A stretch of DNA of 64,000 nucleotides, from NCBI RefSeq assembly GCF_016629665.1, contig NZ_JAEPRQ010000007.1, positions 1-64,000 on the forward strand, in the 5' to 3' direction. Positions 1 to 8,670 of the stretch are shown here, piece after piece. Every line of letters starts with the position of its first letter. Positions within the stretch are counted from its first letter, which is position 1. A program made the position numbers and the translations under genes. Origin of the DNA: Paracoccus caeni (lineage in GTDB: Bacteria > Pseudomonadota > Alphaproteobacteria > Rhodobacterales > Rhodobacteraceae). The notes under the pieces were generated by a model. That model did not search any database. It worked only from the letters and a program-made list of their open reading frames with translations, and had not been told where the DNA came from.

Positions 1-1
1 G

Positions 2-61
2 GGGGCAAAGGCGCATTTCTCGTTCACGCCGGAACATGCGGTGGTGCTGGCCGATGACTGA
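2..61 (+). CDS. C-terminal end of an ABC transporter ATPase (PotA-like), partial
   Basis: Only the last 19 codons of this gene are inside the window. They read ...HFSFTPEHAVVLADD followed by TGA. A beta-strand tail of this kind, ending at the 'A-V-V-L' segment, is typical of the regulatory C-terminal domain of spermidine/putrescine-type ATPases. The stop overlaps the start of the next gene by eight bases, which implies one operon with the two permeases that follow. The assignment rests mainly on context, because the catalytic domain lies outside the window. Confidence 0.6.
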   Translation, partial: GAKAHFSFTPEHAVVLADD

Positions 62-935
62 ACTGTTCCAACGCTTCGGGGGCTGGCTGGCCTCGTTTTT
101 CATCATCCTCGTGGCGATCTGGCTGGTCGGCATGGTGGTCGCGCCGAACCTGATGACGCTGGACTATGCGCTGCGCCCGAACCTGCCGCCCGCGCAGATC
201 GGTGGGCCGGATGACAGCTATTCGCTGTCGAACTTCGCCTATCTGGCGAATGAGGCGGTCCATCGCAGCATCTTCTTCAAAACTATCTGGGCCAGCGGGG
301 TGGTGACGCTGACCACTTTTGTCGTCTGCTACCCGATCGCCTTCTGGATGGCCCAACGCGCCACGCGGACGCAATTGTCGCTGGCGCTGATGGCGCTGAT
401 CATTCCGTTCTTCGTGAACGAGGTGCTGCGGACCCTTGGCTGGTATATCATCCTTGCCTATCGCGGCCCGTTGAACGCGGCGCTTCTGGGCATCGGGATG
501 ATCGACCGCCCGATCCGCTGGCAGGGCGATTTTGGCGTCCTTGCGGGGATGGTCTATGCCTATATCCTGTTCATGCTGCTGCCGATCTACAACGCCATCG
601 AAAGCCTTGAAAAAGCGCAGCTAGAGGCCGCCCGCGACCTTGGCGCGCCGGTCTGGCGAACGCATCTGCGGGTGGTGATCCCCCATGCCAAGGCCGGCAT
701 CGCCACCGGCTGCGTCTTCACCTTCATGCTGGCGGCGGGGTCTTATGTTGCGCCCGCGCTGCTTGGATCGCCCGGCAGCCGATGGTTCACCGAGATCATC
801 TATAACTGGTTCTTCGAGGGCGGCGACTGGAACCGGGGGGCGGCCTATGCGCTGGTGCTGCTGCTGCTTTGTTTGGCGGTCGTCCTGATCACGCTGCGGC
901 TTTTCCGCGTCAATCTGGCGGATGTGGCGAAATGA
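54..935 (+). CDS. Polyamine-type ABC transporter permease (PotB family)
   Basis: Inner-membrane permease of a binding-protein-dependent importer for spermidine/putrescine-like solutes. The protein is about 293 aa with six hydrophobic segments. Near residue 195 it has the cytoplasmic EAA loop (EAARDLGAPVWRTHLRVVIP) that docks to the ATPase. An in-frame ATG 18 bases upstream also exists, but ATG 54 is preferred because it overlaps the stop of the preceding ATPase. The next permease starts on this gene's stop codon (ATGA), so the products are probably made in matched amounts. The exact substrate cannot be read from the permease. PotB versus a related putrescine or opine system is open. Confidence 0.88.
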   Translation: MTELFQRFGGWLASFFIILVAIWLVGMVVAPNLMTLDYALRPNLPPAQIGGPDDSYSLSNFAYLANEAVHRSIFFKTIWASGVVTLTTFVVCYPIAFWMAQRATRTQLSLALMALIIPFFVNEVLRTLGWYIILAYRGPLNAALLGIGMIDRPIRWQGDFGVLAGMVYAYILFMLLPIYNAIESLEKAQLEAARDLGAPVWRTHLRVVIPHAKAGIATGCVFTFMLAAGSYVAPALLGSPGSRWFTEIIYNWFFEGGDWNRGAAYALVLLLLCLAVVLITLRLFRVNLADVAK

Positions 936-1735
936 GCGGGGCGGATCGGATCTTCAAGGCGCTGTTCGTCTTCTACATCGCGGCCTTCGCCTTCTATCTC
1001 TTCGCGCCGCTGTTGATCATGAGCGCGGCCTCGTTCAACACCAGCCGCTTCCCGACCGTGGTGCCGTGGCAGGGCACGACGCTGGAATGGTTCAAGGCGA
1101 TGTGGGCCGACCGGGCGATGTGGGAGGCGTTGTGGACATCCGCAGTGATCGCCTTCTTCGTCGTTCTCATCTCGGTCCCCGTCGGCACGGCGGCGGCCTT
1201 GGTGCTGACCACGCTGCATGCGCGGGCGCGCAGCTTCTTCTATGCGCTGATGGTGTCGCCCCTGTTGACGCCGGGCGTGGTCATCGGCATCGCTACGCTG
1301 ATCCTGTGGCGGCAGGTCGGCGTGGGCGGCGGCCTGATTCTGGTCGTGGTGGCACAGTCGAGCTTTATCATCTGCTATGTCATGCTGATGGTGGTCGCGC
1401 GCCTGCAACGCTTCGACCGCACGCAGGAAGAGGCAGCACTTGGCCTTGGCGCATCTCGGGTGATGGTGTTCCGCCGGGTGCTGCTGCCGTTCCTGCGGCC
1501 TGCTTTGCTGGCCTCTGCCGGGCTGGCGGTGCTGCAATCTTTTGAGAATTACAACACCACCCTGTTCGTGCGGGGATTTGAAACCCCGCTGACGGTCTTC
1601 ATCGCCACCAAGGTCCGCACCGGCCTGACGCCAGCGGTCAATGCGCTGGCCCTGATCATGATCGCTGCGACGATCATCGGTGCCATCGCCTATGAGATCG
1701 CCCGGCGCAGAAAGGCGAAGGCCGCGGCAGAGTGA
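932..1735 (+). CDS. Polyamine-type ABC transporter permease (PotC family)
   Basis: Second inner-membrane permease of the importer, 267 aa, with about six transmembrane helices. The EAA loop (EEAALGLGASRVMVFRRVLL) sits near residue 170. ATG 932 overlaps the upstream stop in an ATGA arrangement and begins MSGADRIFKALFVFY, a normal PotC-like N-terminus. A longer in-frame reading upstream lies inside potB and is rejected. No binding-protein gene follows. The next gene converges from the other strand only 4 bp later, so the binding protein is probably upstream of the window. Confidence 0.88.
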   Translation: MSGADRIFKALFVFYIAAFAFYLFAPLLIMSAASFNTSRFPTVVPWQGTTLEWFKAMWADRAMWEALWTSAVIAFFVVLISVPVGTAAALVLTTLHARARSFFYALMVSPLLTPGVVIGIATLILWRQVGVGGGLILVVVAQSSFIICYVMLMVVARLQRFDRTQEEAALGLGASRVMVFRRVLLPFLRPALLASAGLAVLQSFENYNTTLFVRGFETPLTVFIATKVRTGLTPAVNALALIMIAATIIGAIAYEIARRRKAKAAAE

Positions 1736-1739
1736 CAGC

Positions 1740-2921
1740 TTAAGGCGTCGCCGCCTGAATTTTCCGGGTCAGAAGGTCAACCACCGTCTGGCCCGGCAGC
1801 CGCGAGGTCATGGCGTTCGCGCTGCCGTCGTCGCCGTAGTTCGAGAACCAGCTCATCACATAGGCCTGCCCGTCGTTCCAGACGATCACCGCGTCCAGCG
1901 TCCCGGCCTGCTGACCGTCCTTGTCCTTAACATCGTAGCGTATCGTTTTTGCCGCAACGCTCGCCCAATCCGGCATTGAAGTTGTCACCTGTGATGCAGG
2001 TTCAAGGCTTAGCACGTCATTCGTCTGCAACATGAATTGCTGGGTCAGCAGTTCAAGCGAGGCTTCAATCGGGGGTTCTGTCGGGGCTGGTGATGACACC
2101 ATCCAGACCAGATTGCGCACGATCTTGTCGGGCTGGTGAAGCAGATACAGTTCCTTCAAACCAGTCCGTCCGTCGAAATCGTTGAAGACCACTTCGAACG
2201 CCGTCGGCACCGGCAATTCGCTGCGCGTGCCATTGATGACCAGCGGAACCATCTCTGCCGCCTCGGCATAGCCGTCCGCCCGACCATCCGTAAAACGGAT
2301 ATTGCCGATGACGGGGGCAAGACGCTCGGCGGTGTCCTTTGCAAGCACCTCAAGATCATCCAGCGTCGCCTCCGCAGGGATCGGGCGCAGGAAATGCTGG
2401 GCCAGAATGGTATGGCCGCGGGTCCGGCAATCACTGAAGGCAATCTCGTTCGGCGTGCCATCCGGTCCGGGGCGAAAGGACAGGATTTGCGTATGCGTCC
2501 CGTCGGCCGCCGCATCGACCGCCCGCATCCCGTAGCCAGCGCTGGTCACGGCAAAGACACATAGCCGCTGGGCCGAGCCGGTATAGCGAAGCTCATAAGC
2601 AACAATACTGCCATCAATGACTTCGCCCGGCACCGGGATCGTATATTTGCCCGCGATGATCATTCGCCCCAGATTTTCGCTGGCGGGCTGGTCCGGCAAA
2701 TGGATCGATTCCGTCGTCGCGTCTTTGGGAAGATAGGTTCGGAAGATGAGGTTTGGCGGCCCCAGATCGAACTCGACCGGCGTCCAGCGCTGCTCTGCCG
2801 CCTGCTTGTCGTTCCAGCGAACCGGCGGAACCACATCGCCCCGCAGATCCGCAAGCGCGACAGAGGCAGAGGCCGCGCAGAACAAGCCGATGACGAAGCC
2901 TGCCTTGCCAATGCCGATCAT
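1740..2921 (-). CDS. Secreted or periplasmic protein of unknown function
   Basis: Start chosen at MIGIGKAGFVIGLFCAASAS, which gives a clear Sec signal peptide ending near ALA-DL. An ATG nine codons upstream only adds a basic stretch. The mature protein is about 365 aa, with no motif I recognise. It contains scattered acidic patches, a Cys pair near the middle (LCVFAV...SDCRTRG) and a Trp-rich end with YVMSWFSNYG. It stands alone, converging with the polyamine permease and following the YcaQ gene on the same strand after about 80 bp. I cannot assign a function. Confidence 0.7.
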   Translation of the reverse strand: MIGIGKAGFVIGLFCAASASVALADLRGDVVPPVRWNDKQAAEQRWTPVEFDLGPPNLIFRTYLPKDATTESIHLPDQPASENLGRMIIAGKYTIPVPGEVIDGSIVAYELRYTGSAQRLCVFAVTSAGYGMRAVDAAADGTHTQILSFRPGPDGTPNEIAFSDCRTRGHTILAQHFLRPIPAEATLDDLEVLAKDTAERLAPVIGNIRFTDGRADGYAEAAEMVPLVINGTRSELPVPTAFEVVFNDFDGRTGLKELYLLHQPDKIVRNLVWMVSSPAPTEPPIEASLELLTQQFMLQTNDVLSLEPASQVTTSMPDWASVAAKTIRYDVKDKDGQQAGTLDAVIVWNDGQAYVMSWFSNYGDDGSANAMTSRLPGQTVVDLLTRKIQAATP

Positions 2922-2999
2922 CCGCCGCCTCTTTTGCCTTGCTGCCAAAACGAGCCTAGCGGCTCGTGGGCGTCCCGTCAGTCCTTTAATGACACCGCT

Positions 3000-4211
3000 T
3001 CAGCCGGTGCGAAGTGTCTGCCGCAGCCAGTCCGGTGCAAAGGTCAGTTCCTGAACTCCGGCCAGTGGCATGATCCGCTGACATTCGGCCTCGATCGCCG
3101 CTTGCCGGGCTTTGCCCATGCGAACCCCCTGTTCCGGCCAGAAGGCGCGCACGGCCAGCGTGCCGCCTTCGCGTTTGACATCCATCCTGCCGATCAGACG
3201 GTCGCCCTGCATGATCGGGAAAACATAATAGCCATACTGACGTTTCGGCGCGGGCACGAAGATCTCGATGCGGTAGGTGAAGCCGAACAGCCGTTCGGCC
3301 CGTGCGCGGTCGCGCAGCGCCGGATCGAAGGGCGACAGCAGGCGAACCCGGGATGTGGGCGGCGGCAGGGTGGCCGCCTCTTCGACAAGCCCGGGGCGGG
3401 CGAAGCTGCGGCGAACTGCGCCGTCTGCCGTTTCCACATCGATCTCGATGATCCGGCCCTCGGCCAGTGCGCGGGCGCACCATGCCTTTGCCTCGTCGCG
3501 GGTGGCGATTTCAAAGAATGCCGCTAATTCGCCGCTGGTGGCAAAGCCAAGCCGGTCCAGCGCGGCATTCATCGTCCAGTCAATGATTTCGGCCTCGCTC
3601 ATTCGCGTGTCGCGCCATGTGGCGGGGATCACCCTGTCGCAGAGGTCATAGTATTTGCGAAACCCCTCGCGGTGACAGATCGCCAACTCGCCCGCGCGCC
3701 ACAGATATTCCAGCGCGGTTTTCGACGGATGCCAGTCCCACCATCCGGTCGAGCCACGCGGCTCGCCTTCGCCGACATCCATCGAACAGGCCGGGCCATG
3801 CGCCGCGACATGGGCGCGCACCGACTCGATTTCGGCATCCCATCCTTCGCGACGCCATGCGGGCCAGCGCTGATGCATCCGCGCCCGGTCACGGTCGAAT
3901 TTCAACCGCCACATCGGATAGAACTGCATCGGCACGATGGCGGCATCATGGGTCCAATGCTCGAAAGCGGTGCGATGGCGGGCGACCAGATGTTGCAGCG
4001 CCTTGGGCCGATAGCGCCCGCGCCGCGACCACAGGATCAGGTCGTGGGATCGGGCGAGGGTGTTGACGCTGTCCACCTGAACAAAACCAAGCGCGGTCAG
4101 AACCTCCATCAGATCATCGCCCCGGCCCGCTCCTCCGCCCGGCTGCAACAGCAGGTGGCGGTCCAGAAACAGGCGGCGGGCGGCGGGGTTGGTGAGCAGG
4201 GGGCGGGTCAT
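3000..4211 (-). CDS. YcaQ/AlkZ-type winged-helix DNA glycosylase (interstrand crosslink repair)
   Basis: About 403 aa, matching the usual length of the HTH_42/YcaQ family. Members excise bulky alkylated bases and unhook DNA interstrand crosslinks. The family QxD catalytic signature is visible in FVQVDSVNTLARSHDLILWS near residues 48-65. Further family-like segments are HWTHDAAIVP near residue 86 and YYVFPIMQGDRLIGRMD near residue 328. The N-terminus (MTRPLLTNPAARRLFLDRH) is typical. The gene is monocistronic and divergent from the AI-2E family permease. There is no toxin cluster beside it, so a housekeeping repair role (YcaQ) is more likely than self-resistance (AlkZ). Confidence 0.85.
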   Translation of the reverse strand: MTRPLLTNPAARRLFLDRHLLLQPGGGAGRGDDLMEVLTALGFVQVDSVNTLARSHDLILWSRRGRYRPKALQHLVARHRTAFEHWTHDAAIVPMQFYPMWRLKFDRDRARMHQRWPAWRREGWDAEIESVRAHVAAHGPACSMDVGEGEPRGSTGWWDWHPSKTALEYLWRAGELAICHREGFRKYYDLCDRVIPATWRDTRMSEAEIIDWTMNAALDRLGFATSGELAAFFEIATRDEAKAWCARALAEGRIIEIDVETADGAVRRSFARPGLVEEAATLPPPTSRVRLLSPFDPALRDRARAERLFGFTYRIEIFVPAPKRQYGYYVFPIMQGDRLIGRMDVKREGGTLAVRAFWPEQGVRMGKARQAAIEAECQRIMPLAGVQELTFAPDWLRQTLRTG

Positions 4212-4380
4212 GTGGAAAGACTAACCGGCGGTGCGGAACTTGCAATCGGGGCCGGTGCGCGTCAGACAGGGGCGGTTCACGGTGCGGGCAGCGATGCCAA
4301 TCCGCTCTTGCCCAGTGACATGTTGTCGTGATTGGCTCTGCCAACGCGAGTCTCGCGCGACGGGCAGGGAAGGAAAGTCG

Positions 4381-5520
4381 ATGCAGAATCAGGAAGGGAC
4401 CGGAAGGGTGGAGCGTCCCGAGCCGGTCCCGCGGACGCCCTATGGAAGGCTTCCCCTGATCAGCGATATCTCGGCCGCGCGCTGGCTTCTGGTCTTCGTG
4501 ATCGGCGCGGCGATCTATTTCTTCCACGGCTTCCTTGTCCCGGTTCTGGCGGCGATGATCATCGCCTTTGCAAGCTGGCCGCTGTTCCGGTGGGTGCAGG
4601 AAAACACCAGTATCGGGCGGCTTGGCGCGGCCTCGCTGTTCGTTCTCGTGATCGTGATGTTTCTGGTCGTGCCGATCAGCATGGCGATGATCTTCGCCTT
4701 CGAGGAACTGCGGAACTGGATCGGCTGGGCTTTCGAGGTCAACGCCCTGGGCGCAGCGACGCCCGAATGGCTGGCCGAACTGCCCCGCATCGGCGACTGG
4801 ATCGACGAGCAGTGGATGAAGTTCGTGGGCCGACCGGGTGCGATTGCCGAATTCGTGCAACTGACCAGCGGCAACACCATCGCTTCGATCTATCGCAGCA
4901 TCTTTGCCGCCGGAAACATCGCGTTTCACCTGCTGCTGAACCTGCTGTTCATGCTGATCGCGCTTTTCGTCTTCTACAAGGATGGCGATAAAATCACCGC
5001 GCAGATCGATCTTGTCGGCGCCAGGATACTGCCCCTTCGGTGGGAACGGTTGTCGCGCGTGGTGCCGCTGACCATCAGCTCGACCGTGACCGGGATGACC
5101 CTGATCGCCCTTGGCGAGGGCGTCATTCTGGGCATCGCCTATTGGATCGCCGGGGTGCCGTCGCCGGTTCTTCTGGGGATCATCACCGGCTTCATGGCGC
5201 TGATTCCCGGCGGCGCACCTTTGTCCTTCACGCTGGTTTCGCTGTATCTGGTGGCCAGCGGGTCGCCGCTGAACGGGGTGCTGCTGTTCATGTGGGGCGC
5301 GATCGAGCTGTTCATTGTGGACAAGACCATCCGGCCAGTTCTGGTCGGCGGGCCGGTGAAGCTGCCGTTTCTGCCGACCTTCTTCGGGCTGGTTGGCGGG
5401 GTGAAGACCATGGGCATCGTCGGGCTGTTCGTCGGGCCGGTGCTGATGGCGCTGCTGGTCGCGATGTGGCGTGAATGGCTGCGTGAGATCCGCGAGCATC
5501 CAAGGATGCCGCGACAATAG
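4381..5520 (+). CDS. AI-2E family (PerM/TqsA-like) transporter
   Basis: Polytopic membrane protein of about 379 aa from the AI-2 exporter superfamily. It has the paired hydrophobic helices at both ends and the Gly/Pro-rich ITGFMALIPGGAPLSFTLV segment near residue 270 that marks the family. Start 4381 (MQNQEGTGRVERPEP) follows a GGAAGGAAAG ribosome site. Upstream in-frame codons lack one. Family members move autoinducer-2, sodium/protons or organic solutes. The substrate here is unknown. A paralogue lies at 33155. A dispersed repeat element begins at the base right after the stop codon. Confidence 0.85.
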   Translation: MQNQEGTGRVERPEPVPRTPYGRLPLISDISAARWLLVFVIGAAIYFFHGFLVPVLAAMIIAFASWPLFRWVQENTSIGRLGAASLFVLVIVMFLVVPISMAMIFAFEELRNWIGWAFEVNALGAATPEWLAELPRIGDWIDEQWMKFVGRPGAIAEFVQLTSGNTIASIYRSIFAAGNIAFHLLLNLLFMLIALFVFYKDGDKITAQIDLVGARILPLRWERLSRVVPLTISSTVTGMTLIALGEGVILGIAYWIAGVPSPVLLGIITGFMALIPGGAPLSFTLVSLYLVASGSPLNGVLLFMWGAIELFIVDKTIRPVLVGGPVKLPFLPTFFGLVGGVKTMGIVGLFVGPVLMALLVAMWREWLREIREHPRMPRQ

Positions 5521-5681
5521 ACGCAACGCCTGCGGGCGTTGCATCGGCTGTTTTCGCAACAAAATCGCACAGGTGCGGATTGTGCCAGCAAATGCTGGGA
5601 TTGCGGTTGCACAAGGCGTACACCGGCGGAGCACAGCATGTGCACAGGCTGTACACCGCTTGCGAACGGTGGGTGTTGCGT
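5521..5681 (+). repeat. Dispersed 161-bp intergenic element, copy A
   Basis: First of three related copies in the window. It starts immediately after the AI-2E gene stop. The ends are ACGCAAC (5521-5527) and GTTGCGT (5675-5681), which are complementary. An 8-bp hairpin (GCAACGCC/GGCGTTGC, 5523-5542) follows the left end. CAGCAAATGCTG lies at 5587-5598. TGCAC-like boxes start at 5608, 5619, 5630, 5641 and 5652, then CGAAC at 5663, all exactly 11 bp apart. A short spacer at 5561-5585 differs completely from the other copies. No convincing protein is encoded. Nothing further is seen between 5682 and the end of the next gene at 5755. Confidence 0.85.
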
Positions 5682-5754
5682 TGAGGGATTCGGTGCGTGC
5701 GGAGCACGCACCCTACCGTGGTTTTGTCGGGGGAGTGGTGGGCCGGAAGCCGGT

Positions 5755-6621
5755 CTATCCGCGGCCACCCATTCTTGGGGCGCCGAAGACGCGGGTTCGG
5801 GCGAAAATGTCTTCAAGCTGGTTCAGGCGCTCTTGCACCTGATCGGGAAGGTGGCCCTGAACTTGGGCCAGAAGCGCCTCGACTACGACCATCAGGGTGG
5901 CGGTGGAATCCCAAGTGGCGGGCATCTCGATCCGGCAGGGCAGGCTGTGGCGGGCATGGGCGGCAGCGGGGGAAAGCCAGCGGTCGGTGATCAGGATCAC
6001 CTCGGCCCCCTGACCCGCGGCAAGTTCGGCCAGATGGACGGCGTTCGTCTCATAGCGGCGGATGTCGAAGATCACCACCACGTCGCCCGCGCGCATGTCC
6101 AGCAGCGCCTGTTGCCAGTCGGTCAGATGGTCCGCCAGATAGGTCACGTCCGGGCGGATCACCCGCAGCAGCGTTGCCATATAATCGGCATGGGCATGGG
6201 TCAGCCGCCCGCCCATCACCGCCACCTTTCGCGAAGGATCGGCCAGCATCGCCGCCGCGCCGTTGAAATCTTGCGCCGGGATTTGGCCGATGGTGGCCTC
6301 GATATTGGCGACGACCTGCGCGGCGAAGGATTGCAGCGGATGGGCCTGCGGTTCGCGGGCGCCTTCGGGCAGCGAAAGTGGCGCGACCAGCAGGCGTTCA
6401 ACCTCGGCCCGCAGCGCCGCCTGATAATCCGAATAGCCGCGAAAGCCCAGCTTTTGGACCAGCCGGACGATGGTGGGTGACGACACCTCGGCGGCCCGCG
6501 CCAGTGTGGTGATGGATCCAAGCGCCGACATCGGGAAATGCGACAGGATATGGGTCGCGGCCTGACGCTCGGCCCGGGTCAGATCGCCCAGAGAGGCGCG
6601 CATCTTCTGTTCGATGTTCAT
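5755..6621 (-). CDS. MurR/RpiR family transcriptional regulator
   Basis: 288 aa, the family's normal length. An N-terminal helix-turn-helix (LGSITTLARAAEVSSPTIVRL near residues 36-56) is followed by a SIS sugar-isomerase-like sensor domain (VAVMGGRLTHAHADYMATLL near 150 and DVVVIFDIRRYE near 200). RpiR proteins usually sense phosphosugars or other small metabolites and control an adjacent operon. This gene is divergent from the TRAP transporter/ligase/dehydrogenase operon across about 200 bp of AT-rich DNA, so it probably regulates that operon. The inducer is unknown. Confidence 0.88.
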   Translation of the reverse strand: MNIEQKMRASLGDLTRAERQAATHILSHFPMSALGSITTLARAAEVSSPTIVRLVQKLGFRGYSDYQAALRAEVERLLVAPLSLPEGAREPQAHPLQSFAAQVVANIEATIGQIPAQDFNGAAAMLADPSRKVAVMGGRLTHAHADYMATLLRVIRPDVTYLADHLTDWQQALLDMRAGDVVVIFDIRRYETNAVHLAELAAGQGAEVILITDRWLSPAAAHARHSLPCRIEMPATWDSTATLMVVVEALLAQVQGHLPDQVQERLNQLEDIFARTRVFGAPRMGGRG

Positions 6622-6639
6622 GGCTGACAGCCTTCCGAT

Positions 6640-6700
6640 TCACACAGAAACGTTTGTAACAGAAATTATTGTTCAGAAAAATTCTTGACAGAAGCGGTGA
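6640..6700. promoter_or_regulatory. AT-rich divergent control region between rpiR and the TRAP operon
   Basis: The spacer between the RpiR gene and the TRAP operon changes abruptly to AT-rich sequence here. It contains AACAGAAATTATTGTT (an imperfect inverted repeat, about 6658-6673) and a good -35-like TTGACA at 6685-6690. No convincing -10 follows at normal spacing. This is the natural place for the RpiR operator and the operon promoters, but the precise sites are inferred. Confidence 0.4.
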
Positions 6701-6741
6701 AGGAAGCCGACGCTGATCCAAAAAACAGGGAGACGAGTCGA

Positions 6742-6825
6742 ATGATGACATCGATTGCGTCGGGGGCCTTTCCTGAGGGATCTGTCCCGCGACAAGCTCC
6801 GTTCGGACCCGTGGTGGCGCGATGA
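6742..6825 (+). CDS. Small 27-aa leader ORF translationally coupled to dctQ (candidate)
   Basis: An ATG preceded by GGGAGACGAG opens a 27-codon frame (MMTSIASGAFPEGSVPRQAP...VVAR). Its TGA at 6823-6825 overlaps the dctQ ATG at 6822 as ATGA. The dctQ start itself has no clear ribosome site, while this frame does, which is the classic layout for translational coupling. The peptide has no recognisable domain. It could be a true small protein, a coupling device or chance. Confidence 0.4.
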   Translation: MMTSIASGAFPEGSVPRQAPFGPVVAR

Positions 6826-7334
6826 GCATGCCGCGCGCTGCCGTCGCTTTCGTTCATATCGTCGAGACGGTGAATACCCGCATCGGGCGTGTCGCCATGT
6901 ATCTGATCTTCGTTCTGGCGGGCGTGCTGTTATGGTCTGTCATCAGCAAGGCGTTCTTCCGGCCTGCCTTGTGGACGCAGGAAATGGCCCAGTTCACCAT
7001 GGTCGGCTATTTCGTCCTTGGCGGGGCCTATTCACTGATCCTTGGCGCGAATGTGCGGATGGACCTGCTTTACGGGCGCTGGTCGCCGAAGATGCAGGCG
7101 GCGGTCGATTGCATCACCATTTTCGCGCTGATCTTTTTTCTGGCCGTCATGCTGTGGGGCGGAATCGAAAGCACGATCTATGCCTTCGAGGTGAACGAAC
7201 GCTCTCGCACCGTCTGGCGGCCCTATATGGCGCCGATCAAGATCGTGATCTGCGTCGGCGTGTTCCTGATGCTGCTGCAAAGCATCGCCTTTTTGATCCG
7301 TGACATTGCCACTTTGCGCGGGGAGCGGATCTGA
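6822..7334 (+). CDS. TRAP transporter small permease subunit (DctQ family)
   Basis: 170 aa with four predicted transmembrane helices, the normal DctQ architecture. It includes the family-typical MAQFTMVGYFVLGGAYSLI segment near residue 50. DctQ forms the small membrane subunit of a sodium-driven tripartite importer with DctM and DctP, both encoded next. Start 6822 (MSMPRAAVAFVHIVETVN) overlaps the stop of a small upstream ORF. The stop shares one base with the next start (TGATG). The substrate is probably an organic acid or amine handled by the downstream enzymes. Confidence 0.88.
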   Translation: MSMPRAAVAFVHIVETVNTRIGRVAMYLIFVLAGVLLWSVISKAFFRPALWTQEMAQFTMVGYFVLGGAYSLILGANVRMDLLYGRWSPKMQAAVDCITIFALIFFLAVMLWGGIESTIYAFEVNERSRTVWRPYMAPIKIVICVGVFLMLLQSIAFLIRDIATLRGERI

Positions 7335-8662
7335 TGCCCTATGAATATATCGCGATTGCCATGTTCGCGGGCATGATGGCGATGCTGTTGACCGGGCAGA
7401 GGGTCTTTGCCGGGATCGGCTTTGTCGCCGTGGTCGCGGCGATCATGCTGTGGGGTGATCGAGGCGGGCATGACATCGCCTTCACCAGCACGATCAAGCT
7501 GATGAACTGGTATCCGATGCTGACCCTGCCGATGTTCGTCTGGATGGGTTACGTCATGTCGGAAACCCGGCTGGCCGACGATCTTTACCGGATGTTCCAT
7601 GTCTGGTTCGGACCCGTTCCCGGCGGTCTGGCGATTGGAACGATCCTGCTGATGGTCCTGGTTTCGGCGATGAACGGGCTTTCCGTGGCGGGGCTTGCCA
7701 TCGGCGCGACCATCGCCCTGCCCGAACTGTTGAAGCGCGGCTATGACAAGCGGATGGTGACGGGGATCATTCAGGGCGGCTCGTCGCTGGGCATCCTTGT
7801 GCCGCCCTCTATCGTGCTGGTGCTTTATGCGATGATCGCGCGGCAGCCGGTGGGGCAGCTTTGGCTGGCGGGGATTTTCCCCGGTCTGCTGATGGCGGGA
7901 CTGTTCCTGCTTTATGTGGTGATCCGCTGCCGGATCAATCCGGCGCTTGGCCCGGCCTTGCCGAAATCGGAATTGGCCAGCATCTCTCGCGCCGAGAAAT
8001 ACCGGCTGCTGACGGCAGGGGTCCTGCCGGTGGTGATCTTCCTGTCGATGATGGGGCCGTTCGTTCTGGGCTATGTCAGCCTTGTCGAAAGCTCGGTCAT
8101 CGGGGCGGCCATCGCCACGCTGGTTGCGCTGGTCAAGCGGCGGCTGACCCGCGAAGTCTGGGAGAAATGCATCGTCAGCACCCTTGGCGTGTCCTGCATG
8201 TTCATGTGGATCCTGCTGGCGGCGCTGGCCTTTGGTGCGGTCTTTGACGGACTGGGCGCGGTGCGAGCCATCGAGGCGTTCTTCCTTGAGGATCTGGGCC
8301 TGTCGCGGTGGGAAATCATGATCCTGATGCAGGTCTCTTTCCTGCTGATGGGGATGTTTCTGGACGATACCGCCATGCTGGTCATCGTCGCGCCGCTGTA
8401 TATCCCGCTGGTCCGGGCGCTGGAGTTTGATCTGATCTGGTATGGCATCCTTTACACGATCACCTGTCAGGTCGCCTATATCACCCCGCCCTTCGGCTAT
8501 AACCTGTTCCTGATGCGGGCGATGGCGCCGGATCAGGTTTCGCTGACCGATATCTACCGCTCGATCGTGCCGATCGTCGGGATCATGATCCTGACGCTGA
8601 TCATCATCATGATCTTCCCGCAGATCGCGCTGTGGCTGCCCAATCAGGTTTACGGACAATGA
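7334..8662 (+). CDS. TRAP transporter large permease subunit (DctM family)
   Basis: 442 aa, highly hydrophobic, with about 12 helices. Family features are GGSSLGILVPPSIVLVLY near residue 155 and the helical hairpins around VSAMNGLSVAGLAIGATIAL near residue 112. These form the elevator-type transport domain that moves solute with sodium. The start overlaps the dctQ stop by one base. The C-terminal half retains TPPFGYNLFLMRA, typical of DctM. An RNA hairpin separates this gene from the binding-protein gene that follows. Confidence 0.9.
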   Translation: MPYEYIAIAMFAGMMAMLLTGQRVFAGIGFVAVVAAIMLWGDRGGHDIAFTSTIKLMNWYPMLTLPMFVWMGYVMSETRLADDLYRMFHVWFGPVPGGLAIGTILLMVLVSAMNGLSVAGLAIGATIALPELLKRGYDKRMVTGIIQGGSSLGILVPPSIVLVLYAMIARQPVGQLWLAGIFPGLLMAGLFLLYVVIRCRINPALGPALPKSELASISRAEKYRLLTAGVLPVVIFLSMMGPFVLGYVSLVESSVIGAAIATLVALVKRRLTREVWEKCIVSTLGVSCMFMWILLAALAFGAVFDGLGAVRAIEAFFLEDLGLSRWEIMILMQVSFLLMGMFLDDTAMLVIVAPLYIPLVRALEFDLIWYGILYTITCQVAYITPPFGYNLFLMRAMAPDQVSLTDIYRSIVPIVGIMILTLIIIMIFPQIALWLPNQVYGQ

Positions 8663-8670
8663 CACCATAA

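Noticed and set aside
5539..5700. A short Cys-rich peptide frame (SKCW...GCT...CT-CT-LANGG) conserved in all three repeat copies
   Set aside because: The similarity follows from nucleotide conservation of the element. Frames are not bounded consistently, no ribosome site is shared, and the 11-bp period breaks reading-frame logic.
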